Shown here piece after piece: positions 1-6,184 of a stretch of 7,307 bases of DNA (position 1 is its first letter; each line of letters starts with the position of its first letter). A program made the translations under genes and the position numbers. Source of the stretch: Magnetococcales bacterium (GTDB lineage Bacteria; Pseudomonadota; Magnetococcia; Magnetococcales; JADFYX01); the NCBI GenBank assembly GCA_015232795.1, contig JADFYX010000115.1, positions 1 to 7,307 of the forward strand, written 5' to 3'. Below the pieces are notes generated by a model, which saw only the letters and a program-made list of their open reading frames with translations, did no database searches and had not been told where the DNA came from.

Positions 1-52
1 AAATCTGGAATTAACGGTTATTTCCAAAATCTGGAATTAACGGTTATTTCCA
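1..52. repeat. Two tandem 26-bp units, each with a palindromic core
   Basis: Bases 1-26 and 27-52 are identical. Each unit contains GGAATTAACGGTTATTTCC, which reads as GGAA-T-TAAC-G-GTTA-T-TTCC. This is an inverted repeat with one symmetric T/T mismatch pair and an odd central base, and an outer T...A pair extends it to 21 bp. A weak partial echo (TCTGGAGAATAA) follows near 62-73. Because the array touches the window edge, more copies may lie to the left. The 26-bp period is about 2.5 helical turns. A site for a dimeric regulator, replication iterons or an element-specific repeat would all fit; the sequence alone does not decide. It lies just beyond the 3' end of the leftward operon, so it is not obviously a promoter of any gene seen here. 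Confidence 0.85.
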
Positions 53-77
53 AGCATAAATGTCTGGAGAATAAATT

Positions 78-785
78 TTAAAGAGGGTTTGTGGCGTGGA
101 TTAGTTTTAAGTGATTTTTGACAGATCTCTGTCCTGGTTTTTCCCGTGTTGTACTAATTTTAGGTAAGTTTTTTAAAACTCTTCTGGCTAAAGGCGTGAA
201 GTCAACATTTCCTGTATCATCTTTAATGTAGCTTTCTCTTTTATCTGGATTGTTCATTATTTTACGTGCAGTCTCTTCTATGTACTCAGTGTAAGGGTTG
301 CCTTTACTCCCTTGCTGTCTTAGTTGTTCCTTAACATGCTGTTCTCTTGCCTGAGCGAGATTTAACCCCAATGTGAACACATCAATATTTGATCTTAATC
401 TAGAGTATTGTATTGCATTTAAAAACTGTGAAGGTATGTTGTCCCGCAACTTATCCAGTACATTTTTTGCTTTTTCGCATATGGCATCAATTTGTACGGC
501 ACAAAGAAGACCAACGTCTTCGGATTATATATAGTCCAACTGTGCAACTCTTTCACCTTCATCTGTATTTTGATTTTTAAAGCCTACAAAATCTAAGATG
601 ACCGCATGTATTTTTGGGATTTCGATATGATAGAGACAGTAATTATACTTCTCACTATCTCTCAGGATTTTATGCTGTGACAGATATTCATTTGCAATTT
701 GTTTTCTGATATTTATCAATGCAAGCTCTTTTTTATACTCATCGTTACTCATTGCTTCAATGGATGATGGTCTTAAATTTCCCAT
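78..785 (-). pseudogene. Unrecognised island gene interrupted by one in-frame TAA
   Basis: The reading frame starts at ATG 783-785, after an AAGGTG ribosome binding site on the minus strand. It runs 86 codons, meets TAA at 525-527, and continues in the same frame with no further stop until the TAA at 78-80. The bridge of 25 codons (450-524) is fully open, so the uninterrupted product would be about 234 residues. The 3' part has no ATG of its own near its beginning: the only in-frame start candidates are a TTG at 447-449 and a CTG just upstream, without a convincing ribosome binding site. This favours one broken gene over two genes. The start lies 14 bases past the integrase stop, so the two are probably cotranscribed. 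The protein is charged and soluble-looking (Lys/Glu/Arg-rich, no membrane segment or signal peptide). The C-terminal third ends in a basic stretch (RRVLKNLPKIS, then TREKPGQRSVKNH) that could contact nucleic acid, which is inference only. I do not recognise the family. Sequencing error or readthrough are alternatives to a true pseudogene. Confidence 0.7.
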
Positions 786-799
786 GATTTGCGCACCTT

Positions 800-2035
800 T
801 TATCCGGTTTTATTAGCTATAAAATGCACCACATTTTCACTATGCTTGCCGGAAATAATCTCCGCCAATTTTCGCCCCCATGTATCTAATGCTTGCCGCT
901 TTTCCAGGTCATAACTATGCCTATCATAAACCGCTGTAACACCAGCTTCCGCATGATTGAGGATCTTAGACACCACCAGACGGGAAATGCCCATAGCGGT
1001 CATGTGGCTGGCTGCTGTGCGCCTTAGATCATGCGGGGTAAATTGACCAGCCCCAAATACATCAAGGTTTCGGCGTATAACGTGGTCGATACTGGTAGCA
1101 GCAACGTGCTTGCCCTCTCTTGGAGAAGGGAATAAATAGGGAGAATCTCCAGCAAGGCTTTTGATTTGCTCTAAGATAACCATAGCACCATCAGATAGCG
1201 GTACTCGGTGTGGCATTTTATTTTTTGAATTTTTAGGGGGAATAGTCCATATCATTTCTTTTAAATCGAACTCTGCCCAAGATGCTGCAACCACTTCGCC
1301 TTTACGCTGCCCTGTGTAGAACTGGAATTTTAAAGCAAGTCGGCTGCCATCGGTCATACCAGCGTTATCCAACCCCTTCCAGAAAGAACGGATTTCATCA
1401 ACGGTTAATACTTTGTCACGGCGGTTTTCTTGCACTGGTGCTCGTATTCCAGCACACAGTGACATATCCACAAGTCCATTCTCAGCACCCCAGTTAAACA
1501 TCTTCCGAATAACTGCCAGTGTCCTGTTGGCGGTAATGGTTGCCCCTCGCTCTTGGAGCCCATCCAGCAGCTTGATTACATCATATCTGGTTATGTCCCT
1601 TGCCTTACGATTCCCCCATAAAGGGACAACATCTTTATTTAACATTCTGGCATCTTCAGACCATGAACGCTTGCGAGGTTTTGCCCACTTCTCAACATAC
1701 CCGTTTGCAAGCTCGGCAACGGTTGGAATGCGTAACTCTTTTAATCGTGCTTCTTCTTCTTTTCTAACTTGCTCATCTCTCCACTCAACAGGATCATGTC
1801 CACGCTCCAAACACTCCCGCAAATCCTTTGCAACTTCACCAGCACTTTTTAAATCCATACCAGGGTAAGCACCTAAGGTTACACGCCGCTTCTTGCCCTT
1901 AAAGGTATAGATAAACATCCAGGTTTTAGTACCTGTTGGAGCAACCCACACAGCAAATCCTTTTTCTCCTCTGACTTCGTATCGCTTATCCTTGGGTTTT
2001 AACCCCTTGATGAACCTATCTGTAAATCTAGCCAT
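800..2035 (-). CDS. P4-type tyrosine recombinase (island/prophage integrase)
   Basis: The 411-residue protein would catalyse site-specific recombination between the element's att site and the chromosome. Three parts are visible. Residues 1 to ~85 form the Arm-site DNA-binding domain of the DUF4102 type (start MARFTDRFIKGLKP, then KTWMFIYTFKGKKRRVTLGAYP). Residues ~105-200 form the SAM-like core-binding domain. Residues ~205-390 are the catalytic domain. Expected active-site residues are all present: R244 in TGQRKGE, a lysine at 271 or 273 in PPKNSKNKMPHRVPL, H335 and R338 in HDLRR, H361 in LNHAEAGV, and nucleophile Y370 in VTAVYDRHS. The length (about 400) is normal for P4-like integrases, so it appears intact. 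The ATG at 2033-2035 has an AGGGA ribosome binding site about 9 bases upstream. The gene points away from a tRNA-Arg 3' fragment about 200 bp upstream and leads into the interrupted gene 14 bases downstream. Members of this family commonly insert in tRNA genes, which agrees with the context. Confidence 0.95.
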   Translation of the reverse strand: MARFTDRFIKGLKPKDKRYEVRGEKGFAVWVAPTGTKTWMFIYTFKGKKRRVTLGAYPGMDLKSAGEVAKDLRECLERGHDPVEWRDEQVRKEEEARLKELRIPTVAELANGYVEKWAKPRKRSWSEDARMLNKDVVPLWGNRKARDITRYDVIKLLDGLQERGATITANRTLAVIRKMFNWGAENGLVDMSLCAGIRAPVQENRRDKVLTVDEIRSFWKGLDNAGMTDGSRLALKFQFYTGQRKGEVVAASWAEFDLKEMIWTIPPKNSKNKMPHRVPLSDGAMVILEQIKSLAGDSPYLFPSPREGKHVAATSIDHVIRRNLDVFGAGQFTPHDLRRTAASHMTAMGISRLVVSKILNHAEAGVTAVYDRHSYDLEKRQALDTWGRKLAEIISGKHSENVVHFIANKTG

Positions 2036-2056
2036 GATAAATATCCCTTTGGCGTC

Positions 2057-2086
2057 CTTATAGCGACTGGTGTCCCTTGGTGTCCC
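2057..2086 (-). promoter_or_regulatory. Candidate integrase promoter within GGGACAC repeats
   Basis: On the minus strand GGGACA (2081-2086, 4 of 6 matches to TTGACA) is followed after 18 bases by TATAAG (2057-2062). This lies 22 bases before the integrase ATG, with the AGGGA ribosome binding site in between. The -35 region coincides with one of the GGGACAC repeats, so a protein binding these repeats, such as Int itself, would be placed to repress the promoter. The regulation is inference, and the match to consensus is moderate. Confidence 0.35.
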
Positions 2087-2098
2087 CTTTAGTGTCCC
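2070..2098. repeat. Triple GTGTCCC direct repeat, possible Arm-type integrase sites
   Basis: GTGTCCC occurs at 2070-2076, 2080-2086 and 2092-2098, and a diverged GGCGTCC lies at 2051-2057. Starts are spaced 10 and 12 bases apart, about one helical turn, so the copies lie on one face of the DNA. The location between an integrase gene and its att site suits Arm-type binding sites for the N-terminal domain of a P4-like integrase. The longer form TGGTGTCCCC (2078-2087) is the exact reverse complement of the tRNA terminus GGGGACACCA at 2278-2287. Confidence 0.6.
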
Positions 2099-2214
2099 TT
2101 TGATATTGGCAAAGAGGGAATGTTAGGGAAACAACCTGAGACAGATGATACAGATATTTTATAGTATTTGCAAGATGATAATGGATGGATTGCATGTTTC
2201 AGCAAGGTTCAGAA

Positions 2215-2232
2215 ATTTGCAGAATTTGCAGA
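2215..2232. repeat. Tandem 9-bp repeat ATTTGCAGA x2 beside the att site
   Basis: ATTTGCAGA is present at 2215-2223 and again directly at 2224-2232. A further ATTTGCA occurs at 2166-2172. The pair ends six bases before the tRNA-like att segment, on the element side. Short direct repeats in this position often bind an excisionase or integrase; here that role is inferred only from position. Confidence 0.5.
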
Positions 2233-2237
2233 TATTG

Positions 2238-2287
2238 ACCGATTCCTAATCTGTAGGCCGTGCGTTCAAATCGCGCCGGGGACACCA
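2238..2287 (+). other. Attachment site: 3' part of a tRNA-Arg(CCT) gene
   Basis: The segment folds as the 3' part of a tRNA. The anticodon arm is ACCGA-TTCCTAA-TCTGT (2238-2254), with anticodon CCT at 2245-2247 and one C/T mismatch in the stem. A 5-nt variable loop follows. The T arm GTGCG-TTCAAAT-CGCGC (2260-2276) pairs completely, counting one T-G pair. The acceptor 3' strand is CGGGGAC (2277-2283), then discriminator A (2284) and CCA (2285-2287). Upstream there is no D arm and no 5' acceptor strand (GTCCCCG expected), so this is not a functional tRNA gene. Next to an integrase it is best read as the att duplicate left on the chromosome side. Reading the tRNA rightward, the element lies to the left and the intact tRNA-Arg should be at its far end. 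The mismatched anticodon stem suggests that the crossover region is in or near the anticodon loop. Confidence 0.85.
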
Positions 2288-2335
2288 TAAAAACAATAAG
2301 TTGGCAGTATTAGGCTTTGTTGATATAGACAAGCG

Positions 2336-2363
2336 GTGACAAATTCGGTACAATTGGTACAAT
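2336..2363 (+). promoter_or_regulatory. Candidate promoter of the integrase remnant
   Basis: GTGACA (2336-2341) and TACAAT (2358-2363) are separated by 16 bases, about 32 bases before the ATG at 2395. TACAAT occurs twice because GGTACAATT is tandemly repeated at 2347-2355 and 2356-2364. The repeat could provide alternative -10 elements or be a small operator. The prediction rests on sequence similarity alone. Confidence 0.35.
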
Positions 2364-2394
2364 TACTCCATCAAACTATTGAGAGGAGCGTACC

Positions 2395-2583
2395 ATGGCA
2401 ACATTTGTAAAAACCCAATCTGGAACCTGGAAAGCACTTATTAGACGTAAGGGCCACCCCACTACCATTCGTACATTTCCAAAAAAGCGTGATGCAGAAA
2501 ATTGTGATCTGGCAAGAGTTTCCGTGACCAGTATAGTGTCCGGGCGGATTTACGTAGCAATATCTTTAATTTTAAGTAGTTGA
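2395..2583 (+). pseudogene. N-terminal remnant of a second phage-type integrase
   Basis: The 62-codon ORF begins with an ATG preceded by a good GAGAGGAG ribosome binding site. Residues 1-36 (MATFVKTQSGTWKALIRRKG, then HPTTIRTFPKKRDAEN) closely resemble the N-terminal Arm-binding region of phage-type tyrosine recombinases. These usually open with a pattern like SGTWKA-IRRKG--TTI-TF--KRDAE and continue into a WAR...E..M.RG.Y segment. Here the expected W is replaced by CDL in what looks like a six-base insertion. A degraded echo follows (ARVSVTSIVSGRIYVA), and the frame ends at TGA 2581-2583. The core-binding and catalytic domains are absent, and I see no continuation in other frames before 2651. 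It differs from the N-terminus of the integrase at 800-2035, so it comes from another element, probably one that used the same tRNA. Translation is possible, since start, ribosome binding site and promoter-like sequence survive, but recombinase activity is not. Confidence 0.65.
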
Positions 2584-2651
2584 GGGAAGAGTAACTTTGA
2601 ACCAGCTCTACCTCATCAGCAAAAACTATTTTAAAAGCCCCCTACTCCCCA

Positions 2652-4505
2652 CTACCAAATAGACCGCCCCTCCCCCGGCAAGCCATAATCATCCCAACGA
2701 TTTGTCACTTTTTCAATTGTCTTTTCATCCATTCTTAGGGTTTTTCCCCAGTTTCTTCCTGTTTCATCGAAGGTTCTGGCTGTGGCGTCTATGGCGAATC
2801 TGCCGTTTTCTTTATTGATGAATACATCACGGCTGGGGTCCGATCTGGTGGCTAATGACCAGAATAGATCGGCTGTGGAGTTGGGGTTGCAATCTTGGTC
2901 TACTATTATTAGTTGATCGCCACCTGTACCTAGAGGGGCTTCATATTGGATGGCTTTAATTGCTTGTATGCCACGGTCGGCAGTCTCTCCGTCTACTTGG
3001 GCTACTGCTATCAGGCCACCTGCTTGCAGACGGATATCTATTATGTAGTCGTAGCGTTTTAATAACAGTTTTATCCATCTGATATCTGGGTTGGCTACGG
3101 CTCTTGGGGTTACTATGTCTAACTCAGCCCCTATTTTTGTGGTGGCATCAATACCCATTTTTCCCCCCAGGCCAGCTACTGGAGAAGCAAAGTCCAGGTA
3201 GTCTATTGGGGTGTTGTTTAATACTTGCAGATCACGGCCACCATGGCAATGCATACCAACGGCTGTTAGCACGTCATCCATGCTCTCTACATCCACCTCT
3301 TCATCCACCACTATAATATATTTTGTGTAGAGAAATTGCCGTAAAAACCCCCAGACACCAGCCATCACCCTGAAGGCATGACCTGGATAGGCTTTTTTAA
3401 GCCCTATTATAGCCACCCTGTATGATGCTGCCTCCATAGAGAGGTGAAAGGTGGTTATCTCTGGAAACTGCTTTTGCAACAGGGGAACAAAAACCCTGTT
3501 TAAAGCTAGAGCCAAAATTGCTGGCTCATCTGGTGGTCTTCCGGTAAAGGTGCTTAGATATATGGGATCTTCGCGCATGGTCATTTGCTTTACGGTAAAA
3601 ACGGGGAATTTTTCTACCTCATTATAATATCCGGTATGATCGCCAAATGGTCCCTCATCCGCCAGATCTTCTAGATCCACCTCCCCTTCTAAGATTATCT
3701 CTGCGCGTGCTGGTACTGGTAGATCTGGATATAAACCAGTTGTGGTCTCAACCCTTGCCTCTCTTAGCAGACCTGCAAAGCCATATTCTGATAGACTCTC
3801 TGGTACAGGGGTAACAGCAGCCAAAATAGTGCCGGGGTCACAACCAATGGCAACTGCGACCTGCATTTTTTTGCCATAGCCTTGGGCATGCTGGGCTCCG
3901 CCCCTGTGTTTAAGCCAGCGCATTATCAGACGGTTTTTACCCAGCACCTGCATACGGTAGATACCTAAATTTATCGGCCCACCATCAACACCACGGGTTA
4001 TTACCACAGGCCATGTCACCAACGGTCCCTTATCTTCAGGCCAGCAGGTTTGAATGGGTAACTTGCCCAGATCAATTTCATCATCTGTGTAGACCACATC
4101 ACGGCAAGGGGCGTTCATGACATTTTTTATGGGCATGTGGCGCACTCTGGAGAGTTGTCCGGCAAAATCTATTACCCCGGAGATACCCTTAGGAGGTTCA
4201 GGCTGTTTTAACTCTGATAGAAGTTGCCCCAACTCTTCCAGCTCTTTGGGGGTTCTACCAACCCCTAGACCCACCCGTTCTTGGGTGCCAAAAAGGTTGG
4301 CTAACACGGGAAAGTCAGAACCTATAACATCGGTAAACAGTACTGCTGGCCCCCCCTGAGCCAGAAGCCTAGTGCAGATTTCTGTCATCTCCAAATTGGG
4401 ATCGACAGGTACATTAACATGAACAAGTTGCCCATTTTTCTCTAAAAAATCTATAAAAGTACGTAGATCAGAAAAGGCCGTTGGTCTTTTAATTGGAAAA
4501 TTCAT
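2652..4505 (-). CDS. ubiD: UbiD-family prenylated-FMN-dependent decarboxylase, long form
   Basis: UbiD enzymes use prenylated FMN (made by UbiX, not seen here) and a divalent metal to decarboxylate polyprenyl-hydroxybenzoate in ubiquinone synthesis, or analogous aromatic acids. From the ATG at 4503-4505 the protein has 617 residues. Family motifs are clear: NLGIYRMQV at 179-187, with N179 (metal) and R184 (cofactor/catalysis); KHRGGAQH around 199-206; SEYGFAG at 239-245, with metal-ligand candidate E240; and EGPFGDHTGYY at 284-294, with E284 and D289 in the catalytic acid positions. I assigned these by motif analogy to Fdc1 and UbiD. E. coli UbiD has 497 residues. The extra C-terminal ~100 residues, ending RNWGKTLRMDEKTIEKVTNR, match the ~600-residue subgroup, some of which are labelled menaquinone decarboxylases. 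An in-frame TTG at 4521-4523 would add six residues but has no ribosome binding site; the chosen ATG has only a weak one (CGGGTG). The gene diverges from ubiE-ubiJ-ubiB, which favours a role in ubiquinone synthesis. Confidence 0.9.
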   Translation of the reverse strand: MNFPIKRPTAFSDLRTFIDFLEKNGQLVHVNVPVDPNLEMTEICTRLLAQGGPAVLFTDVIGSDFPVLANLFGTQERVGLGVGRTPKELEELGQLLSELKQPEPPKGISGVIDFAGQLSRVRHMPIKNVMNAPCRDVVYTDDEIDLGKLPIQTCWPEDKGPLVTWPVVITRGVDGGPINLGIYRMQVLGKNRLIMRWLKHRGGAQHAQGYGKKMQVAVAIGCDPGTILAAVTPVPESLSEYGFAGLLREARVETTTGLYPDLPVPARAEIILEGEVDLEDLADEGPFGDHTGYYNEVEKFPVFTVKQMTMREDPIYLSTFTGRPPDEPAILALALNRVFVPLLQKQFPEITTFHLSMEAASYRVAIIGLKKAYPGHAFRVMAGVWGFLRQFLYTKYIIVVDEEVDVESMDDVLTAVGMHCHGGRDLQVLNNTPIDYLDFASPVAGLGGKMGIDATTKIGAELDIVTPRAVANPDIRWIKLLLKRYDYIIDIRLQAGGLIAVAQVDGETADRGIQAIKAIQYEAPLGTGGDQLIIVDQDCNPNSTADLFWSLATRSDPSRDVFINKENGRFAIDATARTFDETGRNWGKTLRMDEKTIEKVTNRWDDYGLPGEGRSIW

Positions 4506-4701
4506 GAGTACACCCGGTTGCAATTTAATGATAAATCAGCCATTATCCATCAGTTTGATATGTTTTACCAAGGGTCAAGATTAGCTTTATTCATAGGCAA
4601 CTCACAACAATTAAGAATAATGCTTGTGAATTAACCTGATCTTACTTTCTTAAAATCTAACAAAATATTTCATTATTTCTCAAGCTTTTTGAGGCATTCA
4701 T
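4506..4701. promoter_or_regulatory. Divergent intergenic region between ubiD and ubiE
   Basis: These 196 AT-rich bases must hold start signals for both the leftward ubiD and the rightward ubiE-ubiJ-ubiB operon. For ubiD, TTGGTA (minus strand, 4566-4571) and GATAAT (4542-4547) with an 18-base spacer make a plausible sigma-70 promoter. For ubiE I found no convincing -35/-10 pair: TTGTGA at 4624-4629 and TAAAAT at 4651-4656 are 21 bases apart, which is too far. A GAGG ribosome binding site lies at about 4691-4694 before the ubiE ATG. I see no small gene or structured RNA here. Confidence 0.45.
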
Positions 4702-5451
4702 ATGGCGGGATCACAAACCACCCATTTTGGCTTTAAAGATATCCCTTTTGCCGATAAGGTAGGAAGAGTACGGGAAGTCTTTGATTCTGTAGCTGATAAA
4801 TATGATTTAATGAACGACCTGATGTCGGTTGGCGTTCATAGGTTATGGAAACAGTTTGCAGTTCGTCGTCTCCGGGTTAATCCTGGTGATCGACTTTTAG
4901 ATGTGGCTGGTGGCACTGGTGATATTGCGCGTTTGATGCACCCGCGCCTTGAGGGCAAAGGCGGTGTCACAATCTATGATATTAATGACAGCATGTTAAA
5001 CCGGGGGCGGGAGAAACTGACCAACCTGGGTATGGTTTCCGGCATTGAATGGGTACAAGGAAATGCCGAAGAGCTACCATTTCCTGACAACAGCTTCCAT
5101 ACTGTCACCATTGCTTTTGGTATCCGCAATGTAACGCAAGTTGATGTTGCAATACAAGAGATGGTTAGGGTATTAAGGCCAGGAGGGCAGTTCCTCTGCC
5201 TTGAGTTCTCAAAGCTTGCCATACCAGCTCTACAACCCATTTATGATACATATTCTTTCAAAGTTCTGCCAGAGATTGGTCATTATGTAACCCAAGACCG
5301 GGACTCATACCAATATCTTGTTGAGTCCATTCGCCGTTTTCCCAACCAAGAGACCTTTAAAACCATGTTAGAAAAAGGCGGTCTTTACGGTGTTCGCTAC
5401 CACAATTTGTCCCTCGGCATTGCCGCTATACACTTTGGTCGAAAGGTTTAA
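4702..5451 (+). CDS. ubiE: Ubiquinone/menaquinone biosynthesis C-methyltransferase UbiE
   Basis: This SAM-dependent enzyme adds the ring C-methyl group in ubiquinone synthesis and, as MenG, methylates demethylmenaquinone. The product has 249 residues, against 251 in E. coli. The family signature YDLMNDLMSVGVHRLWK is at 34-50. SAM-binding motif I is LLDVAGGTGDIA at 65-76, followed by an acidic strand end in IYDINDSM (91-98). GNAEELPFPDNSFHTVTIAF at 120-139 and the second UbiE signature RVLRPGG at 156-162 are also intact, as is the conserved GIRNV (140-144). The ATG is preceded by GAGG eight bases upstream. It is the first gene of a tight operon: ubiJ starts four bases after its stop. No targeting signal is visible; the enzyme is expected to act on lipid-soluble quinone precursors within the Ubi complex. 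Whether it also serves menaquinone synthesis cannot be decided here. Confidence 0.97.
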   Translation: MAGSQTTHFGFKDIPFADKVGRVREVFDSVADKYDLMNDLMSVGVHRLWKQFAVRRLRVNPGDRLLDVAGGTGDIARLMHPRLEGKGGVTIYDINDSMLNRGREKLTNLGMVSGIEWVQGNAEELPFPDNSFHTVTIAFGIRNVTQVDVAIQEMVRVLRPGGQFLCLEFSKLAIPALQPIYDTYSFKVLPEIGHYVTQDRDSYQYLVESIRRFPNQETFKTMLEKGGLYGVRYHNLSLGIAAIHFGRKV

Positions 5452-5455
5452 TAGT

Positions 5456-6184
5456 ATGTTAAAATCTCTATTATTATCCCCACTAAAAATTATTCCCCAG
5501 CCAGCTACTGCTGTCACTTTGGGTGTTGTTCTTAATATTTTTTTCAGTCGCTACCCAGATCTAAAAAAACAGCTATCTGAACTGTCAGGTAAAATATTTG
5601 AGTTTGCCGTTGAAGATCTTGAAGAGTCATTTTATATGATGGTGGACGATCAGGGTGGAGTGACCATCCACACCTATTGCGATAATATATCCCACGTAAC
5701 CATGAGTGGCTCTACAAGCGCCTTTCTCTCTCTGTTGTTTCAAACCAAAGATCCTGACTCACTATTTTTCTCACGGGCTCTAAACTTAAGCGGAGAGACC
5801 GATACTGGGCTTCACTTTAAAAATATACTCAACAATGTGGATATCAACTGGGAACAGGAGCTAACAACTCTCTTTGGCTCTATTGTTGGCAAATCTTTAA
5901 TGACCATGGCAAGACAGGTCCAAGGGGTTGGCGAGCAGAGCAAGGAGAAGGTTGAGGAAGAGATTGAAAATTGGATAAATGAGCAAAATCTACCACTTAA
6001 AGAGAAGTTTGAAAAATATAGCTCTGAGATAGATGAACTTGTCAACAAATCAGTTCAACTAGAAAAAGCTATCTCACGTATTAACAAAAAGTTATCTCTA
6101 TCTCAACCAAAAGCCCATGCTAAAGCAAAAACAGCAGCAAAATCCAGCCAACCAAAACCTACGAGAGAGCCGACTAAAGCCTGA
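5456..6184 (+). CDS. ubiJ: Ubiquinone biosynthesis accessory factor UbiJ (SCP2 domain)
   Basis: UbiJ is a non-enzymatic factor that binds lipid through an SCP2-like domain and works with UbiK to organise the Ubi enzyme complex. The 242-residue product has a hydrophobic SCP2-like region from about residue 13 to 115 (TLGVVLNIFF, then strands such as FYMMVDDQGGVTIHTY and HVTMSGSTSAFLSLL). The UbiJ hallmark follows at 112-154: SGETDTGLHFKNILNNVDIN then WEQELTTLFGSIVG. Residues ~160-212 are charged and likely coiled coil. The tail from 213 is rich in Lys, Ala, Ser and Pro with no fixed fold. E. coli UbiJ is 201 residues, so the tail accounts for the extra length. The ATG at 5456 was chosen because it lies four bases after the ubiE stop and starts the conserved MLKSLLLSPL; the frame is open further upstream, but that part lies inside ubiE. 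Identification rests on domain pattern and on the position between ubiE and ubiB. Confidence 0.9.
   Translation: MLKSLLLSPLKIIPQPATAVTLGVVLNIFFSRYPDLKKQLSELSGKIFEFAVEDLEESFYMMVDDQGGVTIHTYCDNISHVTMSGSTSAFLSLLFQTKDPDSLFFSRALNLSGETDTGLHFKNILNNVDINWEQELTTLFGSIVGKSLMTMARQVQGVGEQSKEKVEEEIENWINEQNLPLKEKFEKYSSEIDELVNKSVQLEKAISRINKKLSLSQPKAHAKAKTAAKSSQPKPTREPTKA

Noticed and set aside
1..77. CRISPR array
   Set aside because: The two 26-bp units are directly adjacent with no spacers between them, and no cas gene is present.
1282..1868. Rightward open frames opposite the integrase (1282-1497 and 1413-1868)
   Set aside because: They are antisense to a well-supported integrase gene, have no recognisable domain and look like shadow frames.
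2200..2287. A complete tRNA-Arg gene
   Set aside because: The T arm and acceptor 3' strand are good, but there is no 5' acceptor strand or D arm in the preceding bases and the anticodon stem has a mismatch, so only a 3' fragment is supported.
2584..2651. Terminator between the integrase remnant and the ubiD 3' end
   Set aside because: I found no GC-rich hairpin followed by a T-run on either strand; the C-rich stretch near 2638-2650 does not pair with a neighbouring G-rich arm.
3104..4359. Rightward open frames opposite ubiD (3104-3316 and 4117-4359)
   Set aside because: They are antisense to conserved UbiD motifs and show no protein-like features of their own.
4506..4523. TTG start that would extend UbiD by six residues
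   Set aside because: No ribosome binding site precedes the TTG, and the extra residues MQPGVL show nothing family-like; the ATG at 4503-4505 starts the typical N-terminus.
5390..5455. Upstream in-frame extension of UbiJ
   Set aside because: It lies wholly inside the end of ubiE, and the internal ATG at 5456 fits operon spacing and the conserved N-terminus.
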